This document shows, piece after piece, positions 1 through 5,852 of a stretch of DNA of 8,183 nucleotides. Origin of the DNA: Pseudomonadota bacterium (lineage in GTDB: Bacteria; Pseudomonadota; Gammaproteobacteria; Acidiferrobacterales; UBA6901). The position numbers were made by a program, and so were the translations under genes. The notes under the pieces are model-generated. The model did not search any database. It had not been told where the DNA came from and was given only the letters and a program-made list of their open reading frames with translations. Positions within the stretch are counted from its first letter, which is position 1. Each line of letters begins with the position of its first letter. The stretch is taken from the NCBI GenBank assembly GCA_021785795.1, contig JAJYEK010000166.1, forward strand, positions 1 to 8,183, read 5' to 3'.

Positions 1-222
1 GAGGATAACAACAACCCTGTCGGGCTGGGCTATGGCACGCCGCTTGCGCAAAGCTCGGTGACCGGCGGTCTGCGGTACGAATTGGGCACCGGTGCAGATA
101 TCAAGTTCGAAGCGGAAGAGGTCAAACCGCTCGACGGAACGCGCGGGTTGCTCATCGGGCCTCTGCCCGCAGGCAAGAGCCACGTGATGATCTACAGCGT
201 TGCCCTCGACCTCGTGTTCTAG
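1..222 (+). CDS. C-terminal end of a porin-like outer-membrane beta-barrel protein (5' partial)
   Basis: Frame 1 is open from the window edge to a TAG at 220-222, giving the last 73 residues of a protein. The segment has alternating polar and hydrophobic stretches (for example the run around GGLRYELGTG and the end IYSVALDLVF) and finishes with a terminal phenylalanine, the usual C-terminal signal for outer-membrane barrel insertion by the BAM complex. A porin-like channel is therefore the likeliest call. The next gene starts 13 bases after the stop, and its Shine-Dalgarno AGGAG (221-225) overlaps the TAG, so the two are probably co-transcribed. Porin genes next to short PstS-like genes are a familiar arrangement in gammaproteobacteria. 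The N-terminus and exact family lie outside the window, so substrate and subfamily cannot be named. Confidence 0.65.
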   Translation, partial: EDNNNPVGLGYGTPLAQSSVTGGLRYELGTGADIKFEAEEVKPLDGTRGLLIGPLPAGKSHVMIYSVALDLVF

Positions 223-235
223 GAGATTCGGACAA

Positions 236-676
236 ATGGCAAGACTACTGAAAAAGCTTACTGTCCTCGTGCTCGTCGTCGTCGGGTTTTCGGGAATGAT
301 GAACGCGGCCAATGCTGCGCTCGCGATCATCGGAAATCCCGCAAATCCGCTAGAGGGCATCAGCGCAGCCGATGTTGCCATGATTTATCTCGGCAAGTCT
401 GACGAATTTCCCGATGGCCGGAGGGCCGTGGCAGTAGATCAGTATCGGCACAGTCCGGTGCGGGCCGAATTCTACCGAAAGGTAGTCGGAATGGGTCCGG
501 TGAGACTCAAGTCCTATTGGTCAAAGCTCATTTTTTCCGGCAGGGGCGAACCGCCGCGTGCGGTGGGTGGCAACGAGGCCGTCAAGCGCTGGGTTGCCCG
601 CCACCCCGATGGCATCGGCTATGTTGATGGCAAGGTGCTGGATCGTACAGTCAAGGTCCTGCTGATCGTGCCCTGA
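236..676 (+). CDS. Small secreted PstS-like phosphate ABC transporter substrate-binding domain protein
   Basis: This is a 146-residue protein of the PBP-like family related to PstS, expected in the periplasm. Residues 1-28 form a signal peptide: Lys/Arg at the N-terminus, the hydrophobic core LTVLVLVVVGF, and an Ala-rich cleavage region near NAANA. The mature part shows the family landmarks: an IIGNP strand, the segment SAADVAMIYLGKSDEFPDG (43-61), YWSKLIFSG (94-102), and a closing GIGYVDG turn (127-133). At about 118 mature residues it is roughly one lobe of a full PstS (about 320 residues), so high-affinity phosphate binding like PstS is not assured. I chose ATG 236 over an upstream in-frame start at 200 because AGGAG lies 10 bases before it and the signal peptide starts there. 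It follows the porin-like gene closely, suggesting a shared transcript. No pstCAB genes are visible, so it probably does not feed a local ABC importer. Confidence 0.8.
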   Translation: MARLLKKLTVLVLVVVGFSGMMNAANAALAIIGNPANPLEGISAADVAMIYLGKSDEFPDGRRAVAVDQYRHSPVRAEFYRKVVGMGPVRLKSYWSKLIFSGRGEPPRAVGGNEAVKRWVARHPDGIGYVDGKVLDRTVKVLLIVP

Positions 677-678
677 CG

Positions 679-707
679 GACGGGTCCGGCGCGGACGACG
701 GGTCCGG
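679..707 (+). repeat. Two 11-bp direct repeats just after the PstS-like gene
   Basis: GACGGGTCCGG occurs at 679-689 and again at 697-707, an 18-base period starting three bases after the stop codon. Each copy contains a short GGAC/GTCC-type inverted motif. No T-run follows, so this is not a convincing terminator. It may be a chance duplication in GC-rich sequence. Confidence 0.4.
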
Positions 708-952
708 GCGCAGGGCGGCTTTGCGTTGAGAGTCTCCGCCTGCCACCCCGGCGCGGGCCGCAGGTGCGGCAGCGCCGCTAAGCACCGCGGGTGAAGGCCG
801 GTTGGTCATGACCGAACGGGACCCCCGGCGGGGGACGCCGTTCCCGAAGCGCGCAGCTTGCCGGAGGCCGCCTGTGCTGATTCCTGTCGATCCGCCATCC
901 CGGATTTCGCTATTTGGCCCCGGTAGCGAGACCAGTTTATGGATTTATCGGT

Positions 953-1015
953 AAACCACCCCACCGCTTCTGCGCTACGCGATCTGCGTAGCGCGGCGGG
1001 AGACAGGGGTGGTTT
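953..1015. repeat. Nested inverted repeat (long hairpin) in the intergenic region
   Basis: Two perfect inverted repeats sit one inside the other. The outer arms are AAACCACCCC (953-962) and GGGGTGGTTT (1006-1015). The inner arms are GCGCTACGC (972-980) and GCGTAGCGC (986-994) around a 5-base loop, GATCT. Between them CCGC (964-967) can pair with GCGG (996-999). Together about 23-24 base pairs fit into 63 bases, far more than chance would usually give. It could be a REP- or MITE-like interspersed element, a structured RNA or a transcription-termination or processing hairpin. No T-run follows directly. The function is unknown. Confidence 0.6.
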
Positions 1016-1597
1016 GGCGTTTATGTTCGGTGCGGCGGCAGGGCGGGTAGTTCCAGGCGCAATGCATCGCGCAGCACGCGATACCCGGGTTCCGGTGGGG
1101 TGTCGCGGGTGGTGGATCAGCGGATCAAGGACGGTATCGGCAACCCGGCCGGCCCCGAGGTACTCCTGCCCCTTGCCGGCTGGTAACGGCGACGCGACGG
1201 GCAGGAGCCGACACCGGCGAGTCCATGGGCGGCCCCTGCCGTCATCGGGCACCTTGATGGTTCGTTGCCCATGTCGCGTTGCGCATCGTTGCTTTCGCCC
1301 GAATATTAAAGACGTGATGCCGGGCGATACGGTCCCGCGATTGCCTGCCATGCCCAACGACACTCCACGTACGGGCTGGCCGCGCAGATTTGTGGACCTT
1401 TAGGACCAGGCATAACCCCACCCGTTCCCGGGTCCGTCCGGAGCGCAAGTGGCTGCGTTGGCGGCCGACGCGGCGGCTGTCATCAGGTACCGCGACCCAC
1501 CGATCCGGCAAAGGTGGCTGGGTGACCTCGCGCCATCGTCTGGAATCTGGAACAGATGTGCCGGGTGCGCTGCTGTTTCCTGCCGGCTTGGCGATTG

Positions 1598-1620
1598 CGC
1601 CGGGCCGATGGGGCCCGGCG
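1598..1620 (-). terminator. GC-rich hairpin just after the first Sel1 gene, probable terminator stem
   Basis: CGCCGGGCC (1598-1606) and GGCCCGGCG (1612-1620) form a perfect 9-bp stem with a 5-base loop. On the minus strand it lies 4 bases after the TAG of the Sel1 gene ending at 1625. The position and strength suggest a termination or 3'-end-protecting hairpin. No U-tract follows it, so a classic intrinsic terminator is not certain. Confidence 0.45.
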
Positions 1621-1624
1621 GCTA

Positions 1625-2395
1625 CTAGTGGCAGGTCGAGAGAAACTGGGCCGCAACCCCCTTGCAGGGGTTGGGGGAAAACTGGACGACGTGATGCTTA
1701 TTCTTGTGAGTCGACGATGAAACTTCCGGCGCCGGCTTCTTGGCGTGCGCGACAGCCGCTGCAGCTTCGCGGGACTTGGCGGCAGCAATCGCCGTAGCAC
1801 GCTGTCTGGCCTCGGCCTGTGCCTTCTCCTCGGCGATTTTTCTGGCGCGCAACGCCGCTGCATGTTCGCGGGCGCGTGCCAGCGCTTCGGCACGTTCGTG
1901 TTCCAGTTTTTTTGCCGCCGCTTCGGCTGCCGCCCGCTTTCTGGCGCGCTCGGCAGCGGCACGCTCTCTGGCGAGCGCAAGGGCCTGCGCTTTTTGCTGC
2001 GCAAGTGCACGGGCCTGTGCTAATGCCTGTGCCTTCGCGCGCGCCTCGGCTTGCGCCTTTGCCCGGGCCGCCGCCCGCACCTGCTGCTGGCTATCCGCGG
2101 CGTGTTTCACTACCTCGTCCCAGTTCGCCAGTTTGTCCTTGGCTTCGATATTGCCCTTGTCGGCCGATTTCTCGTACCACGCGTGGGCCAGTTCGAGGTT
2201 GCGCGGAGTTCCGAGGCCCTGTTCGTACATTTCGCCCACGTAGAACTCGCCATTGGGATCACCGCTCTTAGCCAGGCGAAGCTGTACGTTGAACAGCCGC
2301 TCTTCGGCCTGACTCACCGTGCCGGCATAGGCAGTACCCAGGGTGAGCGCGATGAGAAGGATTCCGCAGCACTGGCTCAGTTTCGATTGCATCAT
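1625..2395 (-). CDS. Secreted Sel1-like repeat protein with Ala-rich coiled-coil segment and CKG...C tail
   Basis: This is a 256-residue predicted periplasmic or surface protein. Residues 1-24 look like a signal peptide (hydrophobic ILLIALTLG, then AYA before the cleavage). Residues 42-82 form one Sel1-like repeat, with the typical AKSGDPNGEFYVGEMYEQG and AHAWYEKSADKGN pattern. Residues 95-222 are an Ala/Arg/Glu/Gln-rich, charge-alternating segment expected to be a long helix or coiled coil. The tail has two cysteines (C244, C255) in the motif PCKGVAAQFLSTC, which could form a disulfide. Sel1 repeats usually mediate protein-protein contacts; the partner is unknown. ATG 2395 (or the adjacent 2392) is chosen because the signal peptide begins there, although the Shine-Dalgarno is weak and an in-frame ATG exists at 2485. 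It is a paralogue of the gene at 2576-3517 and lies 180 bases downstream of it on the same strand. Confidence 0.75.
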   Translation of the reverse strand: MMQSKLSQCCGILLIALTLGTAYAGTVSQAEERLFNVQLRLAKSGDPNGEFYVGEMYEQGLGTPRNLELAHAWYEKSADKGNIEAKDKLANWDEVVKHAADSQQQVRAAARAKAQAEARAKAQALAQARALAQQKAQALALARERAAAERARKRAAAEAAAKKLEHERAEALARAREHAAALRARKIAEEKAQAEARQRATAIAAAKSREAAAAVAHAKKPAPEVSSSTHKNKHHVVQFSPNPCKGVAAQFLSTCH

Positions 2396-2553
2396 GGTCT
2401 TAATCCGGAAACCTGACCCTGCGGCTGTCCATCCGGCAACGCCCGATGATCCAGCCAGACACAGGAAACAGCCGGCGGCCGGCAATGCCTCCGGCAGCGT
2501 TGCAACTCTGGGTTGTGACGGTATCCTCGATTCATTGGAGGTCGACTCATGAT

Positions 2554-2574
2554 GGCCGGTGCAGGTGACCGGCT
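2554..2574 (-). terminator. Weak hairpin just after the second Sel1 gene
   Basis: GCCGGT (2555-2560) and ACCGGC (2568-2573) make a 6-bp stem, extendable by one G-T pair, with a 7-base loop directly after the minus-strand stop at 2576-2578. There is no T-run, so it may only attenuate transcription into the downstream Sel1 paralogue. The rest of the 180-base spacer shows no strong promoter. Confidence 0.25.
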
Positions 2575-2575
2575 G

Positions 2576-3517
2576 TCAACGTTTGGTAAACTCGAACATC
2601 TGATTGTTCCGGTTTGCGCAGATAACGGTTTGCGCGTTGCTCGTCCGGCAGTGCAGCGTCTGTCCGGGCTGCTGCCAGCCGAGCTTTGCCGCCGGGGCGA
2701 GGACAGCCGCGGAAGGGTCGGCCGGTGCGTCGGACCCGGCACTGCCTATGTCCAGGACATCGTAGAGATAATTCGCCGTGAAGTCCCCCGTGTGGTTGAA
2801 GTCGGACAGCGTGGATTTCACGGTGTATGTAAGCGCCGAGCCGCCGACATCGCGGTGCAGCCGCCTGGAGAAACAGACAATCTCGCTGCTGCCGACCTGG
2901 AGACAGCTGGTGCTGGCTGACGGCAGGAATTGTGCTGCGTTCTGGCTGTGATACCAATTGCCGCCCAGAACGATCGGCATGGCATCAATGGACCGTTGTG
3001 CCCGTGCCTGCGCTGCCCTGGCGGCAGCCAGCCTGCGGGCCGCTTCCGCGCGCGCCTGTGCAGCACGTTCCGCGGCAAGGTGGGCGCGGGCGGCCATCTC
3101 GGCCTGCATTTTGGCACGGGCGGTCGTCTCGGCTTTCATTCTGGCACGGGCGGCGATCTCCGCTTTCATTCTGGCACGGGCGGCATCGGCGCGTTTCTGA
3201 GCAGCCTGCTCGGCGGCCAGTTGTCTCGCCTTGGCGGCCTGTTCGGCAGCGTGTTTCCCCCCGTCGAGCTTGTCCTTGGCGGACTGGTTGCCCTGTGCCG
3301 CGGCCTTTTCGTACCACTTCTTGGCCTCCTTGCTGTCCTGCTGGACGCCCTTGCCGGTTTCGTAAAGGTTTCCGACGATGAACTCCGCATTGGGATCGCC
3401 GCCTTGGGCCTTGGCCAGGAAATACTGGAAGATCCGCACCTGGACACCTTGGTTAGGCTGGGCATACGCCGGCAGCACGAAAAGGGCGCACAATAAGGCA
3501 ATGGCGACTCTCGACAT
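2576..3517 (-). CDS. Secreted Sel1-like repeat protein with decapeptide coiled-coil repeats and four-Cys C-terminal domain
   Basis: This is a 313-residue predicted exported protein. The signal peptide is residues 1-19 (AIALLCALFVLP, cleavage after AYA). Residues 35-76 are one Sel1-like repeat (GDPNAEFIVGNLYETGKG, then KKWYEKAAAQGN). Residues 88-175 are an Ala/Arg/Glu-rich helical segment containing four tandem decapeptides of the type ARARMKAEIA (113-152). Residues 180-313 form a separate C-terminal domain, probably beta-rich, with four cysteines (205, 215, 290, 300) suited to two disulfides; I do not recognise the domain. The ATG is supported by GGGAG (3526-3530) 8 bases upstream. The paralogue at 1625-2395 shares the signal peptide, Sel1, coil and AAQFL...C order but stops where this domain begins. 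Likely role: periplasmic scaffold or envelope-associated binding protein, inferred from architecture only. Confidence 0.78.
   Translation of the reverse strand: MSRVAIALLCALFVLPAYAQPNQGVQVRIFQYFLAKAQGGDPNAEFIVGNLYETGKGVQQDSKEAKKWYEKAAAQGNQSAKDKLDGGKHAAEQAAKARQLAAEQAAQKRADAARARMKAEIAARARMKAETTARAKMQAEMAARAHLAAERAAQARAEAARRLAAARAAQARAQRSIDAMPIVLGGNWYHSQNAAQFLPSASTSCLQVGSSEIVCFSRRLHRDVGGSALTYTVKSTLSDFNHTGDFTANYLYDVLDIGSAGSDAPADPSAAVLAPAAKLGWQQPGQTLHCRTSNAQTVICANRNNQMFEFTKR
3062..3181 (-). repeat. 30-bp in-frame tandem repeat inside the Sel1/coiled-coil gene
   Basis: Four 30-bp units encode the decapeptides ARARMKAEIA, ARARMKAETT, ARAKMQAEMA and ARAHLAAERA (residues 113-152). The middle units are nearly identical at DNA level: TTCATTCTGGCACGGGCGG recurs at 3134-3152 and 3164-3182, with a close variant 30 bases before. 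The near-identity points to recent duplication and to a length that may vary between strains by replication slippage. Units of 30 bp keep the frame and add 10 residues each. Confidence 0.8.
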
Positions 3518-3927
3518 CTGGACTACTCCCCGAACTGGCCTACCGAAATTTATGGGTATTGTTGCTGCCTATGACCGTTGCACCCGTTATGGTTCCCGGG
3601 CTTCTGTCTAAACTTATAGAACAAAATTTCAAGATTGAAAGCCCAAAGACCAAGCCGTAAGCGCCACGACCCGGGGGAAAGCGATCCCGGCTGGGCATCC
3701 CCGGGCGGGCGCCCGCTCCAGGAAACGGGCCGCATATCTGCGGAACCGGCCCATGCGCCGTTTGGAGGGCTGGAGGATCGCGCGGCTGGCGGCAGGGCCG
3801 GGTTACGGCATGCCCCGGAACCGCACGGAATCGCCAGCCGCACGGACGTTTGGCAGGCGGGCCGGTGCCGGATTGGGCAGCCACGCCCCGGCCGGGCAAC
3901 AACACTGATCCGCGCGAGGATGAAGTG
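3518..3927. other. Divergent intergenic region with structured GC-rich part
   Basis: This 410-base spacer separates the minus-strand Sel1 gene from the plus-strand methyltransferase gene, so it should carry promoters in both directions. The left part (3600-3645) is AT-rich and holds a palindrome and a minus-strand -10-like element. The right part is very GC-rich with several inverted repeats. CCCGGGG (3670-3676) pairs with CCCCGGG (3699-3705). CCGCA/TGCGG (3730-3734/3739-3743) competes with GGGCC/GGCCC (3727-3731/3748-3752). I do not match it to a known riboswitch. A TTG-started frame (3635-3928) crosses it but looks like noise. Confidence 0.5.
3613..3640 (-). promoter_or_regulatory. Candidate promoter/operator for the Sel1 gene at 3517
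   Basis: On the minus strand TATAAG (3618-3613) resembles a sigma-70 -10 box. Upstream of it lies the perfect palindrome TTTCAAGATTGAAA (3627-3640, 6-bp arms, 2-base centre), which overlaps where a -35 would be. This is the only AT-rich patch in the spacer. A palindrome there could be a regulator binding site, but no -35 consensus is visible. Confidence 0.35.
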
Positions 3928-4797
3928 ATGATCGGTACCAATGCGTCGGGTGATCGCGATGCGATGCGCGACGACCAGCACGCCAGCCGGCGCATCTGCG
4001 CAGTGTTCAACCGCGCCGCGGCCGGCTACGACAAAGAGCCGCTGCGGTTTTCCGCCTTTTCAGCCGACCGGCTGATTACGCATGCCGGCATAAAGCCGGG
4101 GCAAAAGGTGCTGGATGCAGGCACGGGTACCGGTGCGGTGGCGATTGCAGCAGCGCAGATCGTTGGGCCGGCGGGGCGGGTGATGGCGATCGATATGGCA
4201 GAACAGATGCTTGATCGCACGCAGGCCAAGATCGTGCAGTTCGGTATCACCAACGTAGATCTGCACCTGATGGATGCCGGGCATCTGGAATTCCGTGCCG
4301 GGTATTTCGATGCGGTGCTCTGTTCGCATGCCCTTGACCTGTTGCCCGACATGGAGGCCGCAATCCGCGGGTGGGTGCGCGTGCTCAGACCTGGCGGTAC
4401 GATCGCCTTTTCCGCCTTCGGGGAGGGAGCGTTTGAGCCCATGGCCGGATTGCTCCTGCACCGCGTCGAAGATGGGGGTGTGCCGGGACCCGGCAAGCCG
4501 CTTGCTCCCGGTCTCCACAGTCTGGCTGCGTCCAGTCGATGCCGGCAGCTGCTGCACGACGCGGGTATTCCGGACAGCCGGGTCGCTGAAGAGCAGGTGG
4601 GCTATCACCTGCGCGATGCACACGAATGGTGGGAAGTCGTGATGGGCAGCAGCTTCCGTGATCTCGTTGACCGGCTGAATCCCGGGCAGGTCGAGCTGAT
4701 CCGCAGCGAACACCTGGCGGAGGTAAGTCGCCTGGCTGGCGAAAACGGACTGTGGCTCGATGTTCAGACCCTGTTTGCCTCCGGACACAAACCCTGA
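3928..4797 (+). CDS. Class I SAM-dependent methyltransferase (UbiE/Methyltransf_11-like)
   Basis: This 289-residue cytoplasmic enzyme is predicted to transfer a methyl group from S-adenosylmethionine. Motif I, the SAM-binding glycine loop, is VLDAGTGTGA (61-70). The acidic residue ending strand 2 is D89 in MAIDMAEQML. D117 in LMDAGHLEF is the adenine-contact motif. FDAVLCSHALDLLPD (127-141) is motif IV, and RVLRPGGTIAF (151-161) is the post-core motif. The N-terminal RRICAVFNRAAAGYD resembles the UbiE/BioC-like entry 'F...A..YD'. The C-terminal 120 residues, with HEWWEVVMGSSFRDLVDRL, are an extra region beyond the Rossmann core and probably shape the substrate pocket; they are unlike UbiE. 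The substrate is unknown: quinone, lipid or small-molecule methylation are all possible. ATG 3928 follows GAGG (3916-3919) by 8 bases; an in-frame upstream ATG at 3850 is less convincing. The downstream gap of 271 bases argues for separate expression from the acyltransferase. Confidence 0.82.
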   Translation: MIGTNASGDRDAMRDDQHASRRICAVFNRAAAGYDKEPLRFSAFSADRLITHAGIKPGQKVLDAGTGTGAVAIAAAQIVGPAGRVMAIDMAEQMLDRTQAKIVQFGITNVDLHLMDAGHLEFRAGYFDAVLCSHALDLLPDMEAAIRGWVRVLRPGGTIAFSAFGEGAFEPMAGLLLHRVEDGGVPGPGKPLAPGLHSLAASSRCRQLLHDAGIPDSRVAEEQVGYHLRDAHEWWEVVMGSSFRDLVDRLNPGQVELIRSEHLAEVSRLAGENGLWLDVQTLFASGHKP

Positions 4798-5007
4798 GTC
4801 AGCGGACACCGCAGGTGGAATCGGGCGCATGCGGTGACTGAAGTCCGGGGAAAGGCCGGCATGCAGGCGATTCATGCATCCGCAGGTACGGAAATCTTTC
4901 AACTCTGCGCAGCCTCGTTGCGTGCCGCGATGTCCTGTCCCCGACCACGTCCCGTCGCTACGGATCCCTGGGCGAAGTGCCTGCAAATCCGCACGTCTGC
5001 GACAGCC

Positions 5008-5013
5008 TATACT
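5008..5013 (+). promoter_or_regulatory. Candidate -10 element upstream of the acyltransferase gene
   Basis: TATACT lies in the sequence GCCTATACTCC, about 24 bases before the leader ORF and 56 before the acyltransferase start. The -35 position 17 bases upstream (AAATCC) is poor, so an activator may be needed. The rest of 4798-5068 shows a CACCGC/GCGGTG inverted repeat (4807-4812/4831-4836) just after the methyltransferase stop and nothing else notable. Confidence 0.4.
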
Positions 5014-5036
5014 CCTTTACTGAACGGGGATCTGTC

Positions 5037-5072
5037 GTGCCGATTCTTTCAGCGGTCGTGGAGGGAGCTTGA
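5037..5072 (+). CDS. Possible 11-residue leader ORF overlapping the acyltransferase start
   Basis: A GTG at 5037, preceded by GGGGA (5026-5030, 6-base spacing), opens an ORF encoding MPILSAVVEGA and ends with TGA at 5070-5072. That stop overlaps the TTG start (5069-5071) of the acyltransferase in the form TTGA. This layout fits translational coupling. Alternatively the leader is the true N-terminus of the acyltransferase and has been separated by a frameshift or sequencing error. Too short to be proven by sequence alone. Confidence 0.3.
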   Translation: MPILSAVVEGA

Positions 5073-5818
5073 TCTGTTATCTGGCGCGCATCGTGTGGCT
5101 GGGACTGTGCTGGCTGGAACTTACGGTATTCACCGCCGTACTCTATGTCGCATCGTTCGTGAGCGCAGAGCGCACGCAACCGGCGTACTTCACTCTGTTC
5201 CGTCTTTGGTGCCGGTTCTTCGTCCGCGCACTTGGCGTTGATCTGCGACTGCATCAAAAAAATCGCGATCCTCTGCCGAAGCATTTCATTCTGATCGCCA
5301 ATCATCCGTCCGCATTCGAGGACATCGGTGTACCGGCGCTGTTCAATGTGGTTTCGCTGGCCAAGATCGAAGTTCTCGACTGGTGGATCGCCGGGAGGAT
5401 AAACCGTGCCGCAGGTACCTTGTTCGTCAAGCGCGAATCGCGCGAATCGCGACGGGCTGCCGCCGAACAGATCGTCGGTCAACTACGCAAAGGGCGCAAC
5501 GTCGTCATCTATCCGGAAGGCGGTTGCAAGGGCAAGCGCATCTTCTCGTCTTTCCGCTACGGCGCATTCGATATCTCTCTGCGCACCGGTGTGCCGATCC
5601 TGCCGGTTTTTCTCCATTACGAGGCCCAGGATGTCTTCGAATGGAAGCCGAACGAGACGCCCGTGCAGAAGCTTTGGCATTTTCTCACGGCTCCGAACAA
5701 CCGCGTGAACTACTATGTGTATGATGCCATCGATCCGGCCAGGTTCACGGACAAGTGCACCTACTGCGACTACGTCCACAATCTTTACCTCGCCTGGCAG
5801 GCGAAATATCTTGACTGA
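5069..5818 (+). CDS. PlsC-type glycerophospholipid acyltransferase (1-acyl-glycerol-3-phosphate acyltransferase-like)
   Basis: This 249-residue membrane-associated enzyme belongs to the PlsC/LPLAT superfamily, which moves acyl groups onto glycerophosphate-type acceptors. A hydrophobic segment at about 8-33 should anchor it in the inner membrane. Block I is NHPSAFED (78-85): His79 is the catalytic base, but the usual H-x4-D spacing places Glu84 where Asp is expected, with Asp85 next. Block II is GTLFVKRESRESRR (116-129). Block III is VVIYPEGGCKGKR (145-157), in place of the usual FPEGTRS. Block IV is GVPILPVFLHY (174-184). The C-terminus has TYCDYVHNLY. The length is normal for PlsC (about 240). 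The start is uncertain: no ATG or GTG lies between the in-frame stop at 5021 and TTG 5069, yet GGAGGGAG ends only one base before the TTG. GTG 5093 is an alternative but would cut the membrane segment. True acceptor and acyl donor cannot be read from sequence. Confidence 0.8.
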   Translation: MICYLARIVWLGLCWLELTVFTAVLYVASFVSAERTQPAYFTLFRLWCRFFVRALGVDLRLHQKNRDPLPKHFILIANHPSAFEDIGVPALFNVVSLAKIEVLDWWIAGRINRAAGTLFVKRESRESRRAAAEQIVGQLRKGRNVVIYPEGGCKGKRIFSSFRYGAFDISLRTGVPILPVFLHYEAQDVFEWKPNETPVQKLWHFLTAPNNRVNYYVYDAIDPARFTDKCTYCDYVHNLYLAWQAKYLD

Positions 5819-5852
5819 CTCCAGGGGCGCTGCCGGATGTCGGGCGCGGCCT

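Larger units (their letters stand above)
677..1624. other. Gene-poor intergenic region of about 950 bases
   Basis: No reading frame here has a believable start, Shine-Dalgarno and protein composition. Translations are Arg/Pro/Gly-rich and resemble random GC-rich shadows. One short plus-strand stretch in the third frame, around 1110-1185, reads as a more protein-like segment (VVDQRIKDGIGNPAGPEVL) but is stopped by a TAA at 1185-1187, so a decayed gene fragment is possible but unproven. The region holds a nested palindrome at 953-1015, a small GC hairpin around 822-834 and the terminator-like hairpin at 1598-1620. It separates the convergently transcribed PstS-like gene (+) and Sel1 gene (-). 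Confidence 0.5.

Noticed and set aside
953..1015. Integron attC site
   Set aside because: The arms do not contain the RYYYAAC / GTTRRRY core pair, and no integrase or cassette structure is nearby.
806..1403. Overlapping ORFs on both strands in the gene-poor region
   Set aside because: No ribosome sites, no recognisable motifs, and low-complexity Arg/Pro/Ala composition on both strands.
1740..2243. Plus-strand Ala/Ser/Cys/Arg-rich ORF of 167 codons
   Set aside because: It is the antisense of the Ala-rich coiled-coil coding region; its repetitive composition follows from the repeat-like codons.
2549..2920. Plus-strand ORF with a good GGAGG (2537-2541) before ATG 2549
   Set aside because: It runs antisense through the four-Cys domain of the Sel1 protein and its translation has no domain-like features; the ribosome site is probably coincidence, though worth remembering if antisense transcription is found.
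3635..3928. 97-codon ORF whose TGA overlaps the methyltransferase ATG (TGATG)
   Set aside because: TTG start without ribosome site, Pro/Arg/Gly-rich translation and inverted repeats throughout; the overlap looks fortuitous.
4060..4986. Long minus-strand ORF (308 codons) opposite the methyltransferase gene
   Set aside because: It has no family-like motifs, an odd Arg/His/Gln composition, and lies antisense to a gene with clear SAM-binding motifs; typical GC-rich shadow.
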